A stretch of 8,905 bases of DNA from an uncultured Ruminococcus sp. GTDB lineage: Bacteria > Bacillota > Clostridia > Oscillospirales > Acutalibacteraceae. Location: contig CACZPV010000147.1 of assembly GCA_902783065.1 (NCBI GenBank), positions 1-8,905 of the forward strand. Reading direction: 5' to 3'. Both the position numbers and the translations under genes were made by a program. Below are positions 1 to 4,612 of the stretch, piece by piece (position 1 is the stretch's first letter; each line of letters starts with the position of its first letter). The notes under the pieces were generated by a model. It was not told where the DNA came from. It saw only the letters and a list, made by a program, of their open reading frames with translations, and did not search any database.

Positions 1-302
1 GAAGACAAATACATGGATGAGTCATAAATGATCCCGTCAGGTATTTCGTAATATTTGGAGATATTGTCAGTAGATATTTCCGAAAGGTTGTCATAATCCA
101 TTTTAGCAATAATATACTGCGTGATTTCATGTGCTGTGAAATTTGTCTTATCGGATCTTGCGTCATTCTTCATAAAAAGTAAAATCAAAAAAGACAGTAC
201 AGCAGCGATAATGGCAATAATTGTAACAACAACGATGGTGAGTCTGATATTATTCTTTTTCTGTTCTTTTTCGCTGTTAATTTCAGAAATCTGATTTTGC
301 AT
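1..302 (-). CDS. Membrane-anchored DUF4358-like protein, N-terminal part only
   Basis: The first 100 codons of a gene that leaves the window at its left edge, so the C-terminus is missing. I chose the ATG at 300-302 because AAGGTG lies 6 bases upstream; an in-frame ATG at 315-317 has only a badly placed GGG and is the alternative. The protein opens with a charged tail rich in Lys, Glu and Asn (residues 1-20), then one hydrophobic segment (about 21-44), then a soluble part on the far side of the membrane. The end of the visible part (Tyr-Tyr-x-Ile-Pro-Asp-Gly-Ile, then Ser-Met-Tyr-Leu-Ser) resembles the start of DUF4358, a Firmicutes family of single-pass or lipid-anchored proteins of unknown function. 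There is no lipobox Cys here. It sits just downstream of the 6S RNA terminator, and I see no separate promoter. That it is a gene is fairly sure; the family is a tentative call. Confidence 0.72.
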   Translation of the reverse strand, partial: MQNQISEINSEKEQKKNNIRLTIVVVTIIAIIAAVLSFLILLFMKNDARSDKTNFTAHEITQYIIAKMDYDNLSEISTDNISKYYEIPDGIIYDSSMYLS

Positions 303-325
303 TGGTTTCACCTTCATATCCCTGT

Positions 326-358
326 AAAATAAAAATTCGATACAGCGGTCTGCATCGA
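326..358 (-). terminator. Intrinsic terminator after the 6S-like RNA
   Basis: On the minus strand a 9 bp stem (337-345 with 350-358, one G-U pair) closes a four-base ACCG loop. It is followed by A, five T, A, four T. It lies just after the six T that end the proposed 6S RNA and just before the DUF4358-like gene. It therefore closes the small RNA unit and would limit read-through into that gene. Confidence 0.7.
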
Positions 359-366
359 TAAAAAAA

Positions 367-551
367 GTCCGCCCAACCGTACACCGTTAATAATAACCTG
401 CCTACGAGATAAGCAGGTGGGTATCCTCTCCACAATTTCATACTCCCTTCGTCCGCTGAAAAGCGGGAGGTCTGAAGTCCGCTGCAGAAGCCGGATTCCC
501 GATTTAAGGGTTGTAGGGTTATTTTAAACGATCAATACGCATCGGGCAGAC
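367..551 (-). ncRNA. ssrS: Probable 6S RNA
   Basis: 6S RNA binds the housekeeping RNA polymerase by mimicking an open promoter and acts as template for short product RNAs. The evidence is architectural. Eight bases at 544-551 pair with 367-374 (one G-U), and the stem continues inward with one bulge to give a long closing stem. The span is 185 nt, the normal 6S size. The middle folds into a terminal arm (CTCCC with GGGAG around a GC hairpin). The 3' half holds a small ACCTGC/GCAGGT hairpin, as expected beside the central bubble in Firmicutes 6S RNAs. The segment is richer in G+C than its flanks, has no ORF, starts downstream of a near-consensus promoter and ends in six T plus a terminator. About 29 nt of extra 5' leader would have to be trimmed, comparable to the 5' maturation known for Bacillus 6S-1. 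I recall similar clostridial sequences but could not run a covariance search. Confidence 0.68.
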
Positions 552-586
552 AATATAAATAAATTTGAACACTTGAGTGTATACTT

Positions 587-615
587 ATTATATAACAATT
601 CTAATAAAAAATCAA
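587..615 (-). promoter_or_regulatory. Promoter of the 6S-like RNA
   Basis: Minus strand: TTGATT (610-615), a 17-base spacer, then TATAAT (587-592). Transcription would start near 580. The gap to the upstream DUF1292 stop codon is only 36 bases and has no hairpin, so read-through from that gene is also possible. Confidence 0.72.
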
Positions 616-651
616 TAGATAATAAAAAATATTTTGATGAATTTAAAAAAA

Positions 652-975
652 TTACTCTTCTTTTTCAAACGCTGCATCAAAATTAGCTTCAAAAATTTCA
701 GCAAGTTCATCAAGAAGATCTTCGTCAGCAATTTCTGCAAGCTGAGGCTGACCGTCCTCGTCTTCAACTGCCTCAAATATCATATATGTGCTGCCCGATT
801 CAATATCCTGATCAGGAAGATCAAACTGTGGAGCAAGGGCATAATAATGACCGTCCTTGTAGTCTATTTCATCGAGAACCTCAAATTCATATTCGTTTCC
901 GTCATCATCGACCAGGGACACGAGATCGGTATCTACATATTCCTCATCCTGAAGTTCCTTTTCTTTTTCGCTCAT
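652..975 (-). CDS. DUF1292 family protein (YrzB-like)
   Basis: A very acidic protein of 107 residues: the start of the chain and the last third are full of Asp and Glu, with a basic-poor middle. The pattern 'Leu-Val-Asp-Asp-Asp-Gly-Asn-Glu-Tyr-Glu-Phe-Glu-Val-Leu' near residues 20-35, followed by 'Asp-Gly-x-x-Tyr-Tyr-Ala-Leu' and a 'Tyr-Met-Ile-Phe' strand, is typical of DUF1292. These small Firmicutes proteins often lie near alaS, ruvX and ireB, and their function is not known. I start it at the ATG at 973-975, 9 bases after AGGAG; a TTG three codons upstream overlaps the ribosome binding site and is less likely. It has its own promoter about 80 bases upstream and is not visibly in an operon with a classical partner here. 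The family call is fairly sure; no function can be given. Confidence 0.88.
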   Translation of the reverse strand: MSEKEKELQDEEYVDTDLVSLVDDDGNEYEFEVLDEIDYKDGHYYALAPQFDLPDQDIESGSTYMIFEAVEDEDGQPQLAEIADEDLLDELAEIFEANFDAAFEKEE

Positions 976-1063
976 AAATAACAACTCCTTTTCGTAAAAT
1001 CAAAACTGTGACTGCTGTGCTGTTTTGTATACCAGACTATAAAATAACAGCATCATAAAGTCT

Positions 1064-1092
1064 ATTTTATACTTATTTTATCAATAAGTCAA
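1064..1092 (-). promoter_or_regulatory. Promoter of the DUF1292 gene
   Basis: Minus strand: TTGACT (1087-1092), 17 bases, TAAAAT (1064-1069). The predicted start near 1057 leaves a leader of about 80 bases before the ATG. It is divergent from the plus-strand promoter at 1149-1176, and the two share one very AT-rich spacer. Confidence 0.6.
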
Positions 1093-1148
1093 GTGTCTGT
1101 GCAACTAAATTTTAAAATAATATTTTTGAAAAAAGTTTAAAAAAACTA

Positions 1149-1176
1149 TTGACATTTTACAATAAAGTGCTATAAT
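1149..1176 (+). promoter_or_regulatory. Strong promoter of the unassigned plus-strand RNA
   Basis: TTGACA (1149-1154), 16-base spacer, TATAAT (1171-1176): both boxes match the consensus exactly. The expected start is near 1183. No ordinary protein gene follows on this strand before the terminator at 2001-2034, so its product is the RNA or small ORF described below. Confidence 0.8.
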
Positions 1177-1193
1177 GTATACAAGATAAACAG

Positions 1194-1224
1194 AAACCGA
1201 ATCTCCTGACTGCGATTCAGGTTT
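1194..1224 (+). other. 5' hairpin at the head of the plus-strand RNA
   Basis: AAACC-GAATC (1194-1203) pairs with GATTC-A-GGTTT (1214-1224): 10 bp with one bulged A and a 10-base loop, starting about 11 bases after the predicted transcription start. CCTGA at 1205-1209 could instead pair with TCAGG at 1217-1221, so two exclusive folds exist. TTGTTTC follows, giving a weak terminator-like look. It may protect the 5' end or act as a leader switch. Confidence 0.5.
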
Positions 1225-1259
1225 TGTTTCATCTAATTTACGAAGGGAGGCAAGTTCCG

Positions 1260-1343
1260 ATGGGCGATATAGAACCGGTTATTTCTGACCAATCCTCCTC
1301 TCGGCACGAAGTCTTCTGCGGTGAAAAGGTTAATAAGAACTGA
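1260..1343 (+). CDS. Possible 27-residue small protein or leader peptide
   Basis: Not a recognised gene. The case rests on its start: AAGGGAGG at 1243-1250 is one of the best ribosome binding sites in the window, 9 bases ahead of an ATG, and it lies 60 bases into a transcript from a consensus promoter. The peptide is balanced and soluble-looking (starts Met-Gly-Asp-Ile-Glu-Pro-Val-Ile, then a Ser-Ser-Ser-Arg-His stretch, one Cys at residue 20, ends Lys-Val-Asn-Lys-Asn), with no membrane segment. The binding site can pair with either of two registers of TCCTCCTCTC at 1293-1302 inside the ORF, so translation could be shut off by its own message. The alternative is that the purine run is only part of a structured RNA. 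In the same frame after the stop I see no continuing gene. Confidence 0.42.
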   Translation: MGDIEPVISDQSSSRHEVFCGEKVNKN

Positions 1344-2000
1344 ATGTATTTGAGTTTTGTTTCGGTCGCTCCGTATGTGCCATAAGGTACGGCAACCTCC
1401 GATACGTCTCCTGATTTAAAGCAGTGTGCTTGTAGGTTCTGGATGATCTTTGATCTGCGGGAAGGGCTTGACGATGACGGTCAGCTGTCTTGGTAGTGTT
1501 GTACGTGGCAGGGCGGCAGAGCAGCTTCACCGGGAGAACTTACAATTGAATATTTCCGTGATTTTTGTATTCTTTGTTGTAGTATTCACGGATTCTTTAA
1601 CCGTTGGCAGCGGGGTTGGCTTCTGTTCAGAAGAATTTGCCATAGGCTGAACAGTATAATTGTACCGTTTATCGCTTGAAAGTTCCGCATATTACGTTTG
1701 TATCTGTATCAATGTGCGGGTCGGATATAAGGTTCGGCCGCTGAATGAAGCATTAAGGAAGGCATTGCCTCCGATGGTGTGGCGCAATGGACAGTGCACC
1801 AAATGTATTTCAAGTGTAAATAGGATTATTGCAGTTTTTGCTTATTATATATTTTATACAGACAGGAATGTGTCCAATGTAATACTCTTACTTACGTTTT
1901 TCATGAAAACAACCTTTCATAAAATTTTTTATAGGAATGATACCAATGCCGAATTAGTTCGTTGACTTTTTGTAGTCGTTTGATTTCTCCTATAATTTAT

Positions 2001-2034
2001 GCCCCGACAGCAGCTGCTGCCGGGGCGTCTTTTT
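2001..2034 (+). terminator. Strong intrinsic terminator of the plus-strand RNA
   Basis: GCCCCG (2001-2006) pairs with CGGGGC (2021-2026), with a further CAGC/GCTG stem inside after one A-C mismatch. Five T follow at 2030-2034. On the minus strand the hairpin is followed by ATAAATTATA, a poor T run, so it serves mainly the plus strand; it may also slow polymerase leaving the convergent TSCPD gene. Confidence 0.85.
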
Positions 2035-2043
2035 AATGCTGAC

Positions 2044-2295
2044 TTAAGCACAAATCATTTCCTCAAGTGCTTTGGCAAGTTGATCAGGACATGATGTTCC
2101 TCTGCCGTTGCAATTAATACCTTTACATCGCTCGATTACATCTTCTGCTTTCATACCTTTGACCAGAGAGGCAATTCCTTGTGTATTGCCGTTACATCCA
2201 CCATTGAATTTTACGTTTGTAATAATATGATTCTCGTCCAATTCTATTTCTATAGAACGAGAGCAGACCCTTTTGGTTTGATAAACAGTTTTCAT
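2044..2295 (-). CDS. TSCPD domain protein (TIGR03905 family)
   Basis: A complete 83-residue protein that is essentially one TSCPD domain. The signature Thr-Ser-Cys-Pro-Asp sits at residues 67-71, preceded by Gly-Gly-Cys-Asn-Gly-Asn at 32-37 and Gly-Ile-Asn-Cys-Asn-Gly-Arg-Gly at 59-66. Six Cys (11, 34, 57, 62, 69, 82) are a high number for its size and suggest metal binding or redox chemistry. The same domain is found at the C-terminus of some B12-dependent ribonucleotide reductases; the stand-alone form is common in anaerobes and its role is not established. AAGGA lies 8 bases before the ATG. It begins 26 bases after the terminator of the rpsF-ssb-rpsR operon and has no clear promoter, so it may live on read-through. 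It converges with the plus-strand RNA terminator. Confidence 0.88.
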   Translation of the reverse strand: MKTVYQTKRVCSRSIEIELDENHIITNVKFNGGCNGNTQGIASLVKGMKAEDVIERCKGINCNGRGTSCPDQLAKALEEMICA

Positions 2296-2320
2296 AACAA
2301 TTTTCCTTTCCGAAACAACA

Positions 2321-2352
2321 GAAAAATGACCGATGCATCAATACATCGGTCA
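2321..2352 (-). terminator. Terminator of the rpsF-ssb-rpsR operon
   Basis: A perfect 9 bp stem (2344-2352 with 2327-2335, loop of 8) on the minus strand is followed directly by five T. It starts 13 bases after the rpsR stop codon and stands between rpsR and the TSCPD gene. Confidence 0.87.
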
Positions 2353-2364
2353 GAATTATAATCA

Positions 2365-2616
2365 TCAGTCACTTGTATAGGGGAGAAGTGAAAGATATCT
2401 TGCACGCTTGATAGCAACAGTCAGCTCACGCTGATGACGAGCACAAGTACCTGTTACTCTGCGGGGAAGAATCTTAGCTCTCTCGGAAATAAAACGACGA
2501 AGTCTGGAAATATCCTTATAATCAATCACGTCAACTTTATCTACACAAAATGCACAAACCTTTTTACGACCCTTACGGCCGCCTCTGCGGTTATCTCTTT
2601 CGACTCTTTCAGCCAT
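2365..2616 (-). CDS. rpsR: 30S ribosomal protein bS18
   Basis: Ribosomal protein bS18 of the small subunit platform, where it forms a heterodimer with bS6 and contacts 16S rRNA. The 83 residues show a basic N-terminus (Arg-Arg-Gly-Gly-Arg-Lys-Gly-Arg-Lys-Lys), then Cys-Ala-Phe-Cys at 21-24, the 'Ile-Asp-Tyr-Lys-Asp' stretch at 31-35, and the conserved Arg-Arg-Val-Thr-Gly-Thr-Cys-Ala-Arg-His-Gln core (52-62). Cys21, Cys24, Cys58 and His61 fit the zinc-binding type of S18; many bacteria also carry a Cys-free copy elsewhere for zinc shortage. AGGAGG lies 7 bases before the ATG. It is the last gene of the rpsF-ssb-rpsR operon, 24 bases after ssb, and is closed by the hairpin at 2321-2352. The rplI gene that follows in some bacteria is absent here. 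Confidence 0.98.
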   Translation of the reverse strand: MAERVERDNRRGGRKGRKKVCAFCVDKVDVIDYKDISRLRRFISERAKILPRRVTGTCARHQRELTVAIKRARYLSLLPYTSD

Positions 2617-2640
2617 CGGAAGTTCCTCCTTTACATTAAG

Positions 2641-3114
2641 TTAAAAGGGCAGATCCTCATCTGTCGGCATATCCGCAAAATCCTCCACATTTCCGCTTGA
2701 ATAGGACGGAGCTGGAGCGGGTTCCGAACGATAAGACTGCTGCCTGCTGTAGCTGTTGCCTCCACCATAATTATTATTGTCATAAGATGATGAAGAACTA
2801 TTCTTTGATTCACAAAACTCAACATTGTCAGCCCATACGTCAGTTGTATATCGTTTGCTTCCGTCCTGTGCGGTATATGAGCCGGTACGTATAGAACCGG
2901 TAAGAGCAATCCGGTTGCCCTTAGAAAAATACTTGCAAACGAATTCAGCCGTCTGACGCCATGCAGTGACACTGATAAAATCAGCCTGTCTTTCCTCACC
3001 GGCTTTTACCCGACGGTCAACAGCAACAGTGAATCTTGCCATAGCGACACCGGACTGGGTATGTCTGAGTTCAGGATCAGCGGTAAGTCTGCCAATTAAA
3101 GATACATTATTCAT
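2641..3114 (-). CDS. ssb: Single-stranded DNA-binding protein
   Basis: SSB coats single-stranded DNA during replication, recombination and repair, as a tetramer. The 157 residues have the OB fold at about 1-105 (start Met-Asn-Asn-Val-Ser-Leu-Ile-Gly-Arg-Leu-Thr, then Asp-Pro-Glu-Leu-Arg, later 'Trp-Arg-Gln-Thr-Ala-Glu-Phe' and 'Gly-Ser-Ile-Arg-Thr-Gly-Ser-Tyr'). A flexible linker rich in Ser, Asn, Gly and Tyr follows (about 106-142). The acidic C-terminal tip ends Asp-Glu-Asp-Leu-Pro-Phe, the docking site for replication and repair partners. AGGAGG is 9 bases before the ATG. It sits between rpsF (18 bases upstream) and rpsR (24 bases downstream), the standard order in Firmicutes, so its supply is coupled to ribosome synthesis through the shared promoter at 3503-3531. 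Confidence 0.98.
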   Translation of the reverse strand: MNNVSLIGRLTADPELRHTQSGVAMARFTVAVDRRVKAGEERQADFISVTAWRQTAEFVCKYFSKGNRIALTGSIRTGSYTAQDGSKRYTTDVWADNVEFCESKNSSSSSYDNNNYGGGNSYSRQQSYRSEPAPAPSYSSGNVEDFADMPTDEDLPF

Positions 3115-3132
3115 AATGTGTTTCCTCCTTAA

Positions 3133-3426
3133 TTAAGCTTCCTTTTTTACGATCATGGAACGGAGAACGCCGTCTGTGATCTTAGCAACTCTGTCAAGTT
3201 CAGCCGGTAATTCAGCTTCGGATTTGAAGTTGAAAAGAACATAGAAAGCATCAGTTTCCTTATTAATCGGATAAGCAAGTCTTCTCTTGCCCCATTCGTC
3301 AACGCTTTCGAGAGTACCATTCTTTTCGATCAGACCCTTGAACTTATTAACAGTTTCAGCTACAGCCTCTTCACCCTGCTTCAAAGAAACAACGTAAACG
3401 GCTTCATAAGAATTGATAACTGCCAT
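3133..3426 (-). CDS. rpsF: 30S ribosomal protein bS6
   Basis: bS6 binds bS18 and joins the central domain of the small subunit. The 97-residue chain has the family's beta-alpha fold pattern: 'Ser-Tyr-Glu-Ala-Val-Tyr-Val-Val' as first strand, the helix 'Val-Asn-Lys-Phe-Lys-Gly-Leu-Ile-Glu-Lys-Asn-Gly', 'Glu-Trp-Gly-Lys-Arg-Arg-Leu-Ala-Tyr-Pro-Ile', 'Ala-Phe-Tyr-Val-Leu-Phe-Asn-Phe' and a C-terminal 'Asp-Gly-Val-Leu-Arg-Ser-Met-Ile-Val'. The start is the ATG at 3424-3426, 8 bases after AGGAGG; a GTG three codons earlier overlaps that site and is rejected. First gene of the rpsF-ssb-rpsR operon, with its own promoter and a structured leader (3446-3486) that probably binds the S6:S18 complex for feedback control. 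Confidence 0.98.
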   Translation of the reverse strand: MAVINSYEAVYVVSLKQGEEAVAETVNKFKGLIEKNGTLESVDEWGKRRLAYPINKETDAFYVLFNFKSEAELPAELDRVAKITDGVLRSMIVKKEA

Positions 3427-3445
3427 TTTCTGCACCTCCTTCTGG

Positions 3446-3486
3446 ACATATGGCCGCCGTCTTAATCAGCGGCAAGGATGTTATGT
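3446..3486 (-). promoter_or_regulatory. Candidate S6:S18 binding leader of rpsF
   Basis: In the 70-base leader of rpsF, ACATA (3482-3486) pairs with TATGT (3446-3450). Inside it GCCGC (3469-3473) pairs with GCGGC (3453-3457), or GCCG with CGGC in another register. CCG triplets stand in both strands next to unpaired bases. It is known that the S6:S18 complex binds its own rpsF leader through a hairpin with an exposed CCG that mimics 16S rRNA; position and composition fit, but the exact consensus was not checked. Confidence 0.5.
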
Positions 3487-3502
3487 ACACATAACAGATA
3501 AA

Positions 3503-3531
3503 ATTATAACACCCCTGACTAAAAAAGTCAA
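3503..3531 (-). promoter_or_regulatory. Promoter of the rpsF-ssb-rpsR operon
   Basis: Minus strand: TTGACT (3526-3531), exactly 17 bases, TATAAT (3503-3508); start expected near 3496. The -35 box lies in one arm of the hairpin that follows galU, the spacer holds the loop and most of the other arm, and the last stem base is the first T of the -10 box, so terminator-like hairpin and promoter share the same DNA. Confidence 0.85.
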
Positions 3532-3538
3532 GGGTGTT
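3508..3538 (-). terminator. Hairpin after galU, probable terminator
   Basis: A 13 bp stem (3526-3538 with 3508-3520, one G-U) with a five-T loop, 38 bases past the galU stop codon. The following minus-strand bases are ATAATTTTAT, a broken T run, so termination may be partial. On the plus strand only three T follow. Confidence 0.65.
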
Positions 3539-3576
3539 TGTCGAATAATTTAAATGTACAGAATCAGACCATATTT

Positions 3577-4449
3577 TTAAAGAGTCTTGACGATTTCTTT
3601 AAGATATTCTTTAAACGGTTGACCAAGTTTTGGATTGCGAAGTGCAATTTCTACTGTTGCCTGAAGTGTGCCGAGCTTATCGCCCATATCATAGCGCTTT
3701 CCGGTATAATCAACACCTGTGATACCTACTGTCTGAGCGAGAGTACGCATAGCGTCAGTCAGTTGGATTTCACCGCCTGCTCCCGGAGGGGTTTTGTCGA
3801 GGATATCAAAAATATCAGGGGTCAGTACACAGCGTCCGAGGATAGAGTACAGTGAAAGAACCTCTTCCTTTGTTTTAGGTTTTTCTACCATATCGGTGCA
3901 GTTATAGAGATTATCCTCAAGAGGGTCAACTTTCAGGGAACTATATTTATAGATCTGATCCTCAGGTACCGGCTTAATACCGACGGCTGCCTTGCCGTAT
4001 TTTTCATAAGCACGGATCAGCTGACCGCAGGCAGGGTCATCACCTATAATTACATCATCGCCGTACAGAACAGCAAATGGTTCATTATTGACAAAAGAAC
4101 GGGCACAGCTGACTGCATGACCAAGACCTTTTGTTTCCTTCTGACGTATAAAAAAGATATTAGCAAGCTTGGAAATGGATACGATTTCATCGTAAACATC
4201 ATTTTTCCCGGAAGCAACCAGCCTGTTTTCCAATTCAGGTGCACGGTCAAAATGGTCTTCAATAATACCCTTTCCTCTGTTTGTAATAATCAGAATATCA
4301 GTAATACCGGAGTTAACAGCTTCTTCTACGATATACTGAATTGCGGGTTTGTCAACAATGGTAAGCATTTCTTTAGGCATTGCTTTTGTTGCGGGAAGTA
4401 CTCTTGTACCCAGCCCCGCAGCAGGAATGACTGCTTTGGTAACTTTCAT
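3577..4449 (-). CDS. galU: UTP--glucose-1-phosphate uridylyltransferase
   Basis: Makes UDP-glucose from UTP and glucose 1-phosphate in the cytoplasm, feeding capsule, teichoic or other glycan and galactose metabolism. The 290 residues match the usual bacterial GalU length. Visible motifs: the nucleotide-binding loop Ala-Ala-Gly-Leu-Gly-Thr-Arg at 10-16, followed by Leu-Pro-Ala-Thr-Lys and Pro-Lys-Glu-Met-Leu (18-29); Gly-Leu-Gly-His-Ala at 108-112; the metal-binding Tyr-Gly-Asp-Asp at 129-132; 'Val-Glu-Lys-Pro' after the middle; and 'Gly-Gly-Glu-Ile-Gln-Leu-Thr-Asp-Ala' towards the C-terminus. AGGAGG lies 8 bases before the ATG. It lies between the RING-type membrane protein and rpsF, all on the minus strand, with a 161-base upstream gap, so it is probably transcribed alone or by read-through. 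No glycan cluster surrounds it here. Confidence 0.97.
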   Translation of the reverse strand: MKVTKAVIPAAGLGTRVLPATKAMPKEMLTIVDKPAIQYIVEEAVNSGITDILIITNRGKGIIEDHFDRAPELENRLVASGKNDVYDEIVSISKLANIFFIRQKETKGLGHAVSCARSFVNNEPFAVLYGDDVIIGDDPACGQLIRAYEKYGKAAVGIKPVPEDQIYKYSSLKVDPLEDNLYNCTDMVEKPKTKEEVLSLYSILGRCVLTPDIFDILDKTPPGAGGEIQLTDAMRTLAQTVGITGVDYTGKRYDMGDKLGTLQATVEIALRNPKLGQPFKEYLKEIVKTL

Positions 4450-4583
4450 GTTTTTTTCCTCCTGATAATTGATTTTTAGCGTTTTTAAATCCTTGAAGCC
4501 TTTTTTGAAGCGGAGTGTGTCAGCTTTTGGAGAATATTCCGATCATTCAGACTTTTAGGAGTGGTATAAAGATGTTTGTTCTG

Positions 4584-4612
4584 ATTATATCTGTTTATCA
4601 AGGCTTACAGTT
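4584..4612 (-). promoter_or_regulatory. Weak candidate promoter of galU
   Basis: TATAAT at 4584-4589 on the minus strand is perfect, but the hexamer 17 bases upstream (AACTGT, 4607-4612) matches the -35 consensus poorly and overlaps the stop codon of the previous gene. No terminator separates that gene from galU, so read-through is the other explanation. Confidence 0.3.

Larger units (their letters stand above)
1183..2034 (+). ncRNA. Candidate large structured RNA, class unknown
   Basis: The limits come from a consensus promoter and a strong intrinsic terminator; a processed 3' end near 1800 is equally possible. No frame gives a convincing long protein. Base composition shows an island: I count 31/60, 33/60 and 32/60 G+C in 1441-1500, 1501-1560 and 1741-1800, against 12/60 in both 1081-1140 and 1801-1860. 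Hairpins I could pair by eye: 1194-1224; 1371-1392; 1555-1561 with 1586-1592; 1623-1630 with 1647-1654 (8 bp perfect); 1685-1693 with 1711-1719 (9 bp, one U-G); 1757-1772; 1776-1800. GGAGGC at 1246-1251 can pair with GCCTCC at 1767-1772, which would close the whole island. Conserved marks of tmRNA, RNase P RNA and SRP RNA are not seen. Large Firmicutes RNAs such as ROOL or raiA-type motifs cannot be excluded without a covariance search. The 27-codon ORF at 1260-1343 means part of it may be messenger. Confidence 0.5.

Noticed and set aside
634..981. Plus-strand ORF of 115 codons
   Set aside because: It is the mirror of the DUF1292 gene; the minus-strand frame has the family pattern and a proper ribosome binding site.
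1159..1169. The 11-mer ACAATAAAGTG shared with 6937-6947, both inside promoters
   Set aside because: It sits at different positions relative to the promoter boxes and is AT-rich; chance is sufficient.
1183..1835. Assignment as tmRNA, RNase P RNA, SRP RNA or group II intron
   Set aside because: No tRNA-like ends, no RNase P core motifs, no SRP Alu or GGAA features, and no domain V or reverse transcriptase.
1330..1965. ORFs of 66 to 101 codons on both strands in the G+C island
   Set aside because: No good ribosome binding sites, odd amino acid make-up, no family resemblance, and they cut across the hairpins.
1991..1996. TATAAT just before the terminator at 2001
   Set aside because: The TTGACT upstream is 23 bases away and no other -35 fits; a transcript from here would consist only of the terminator.
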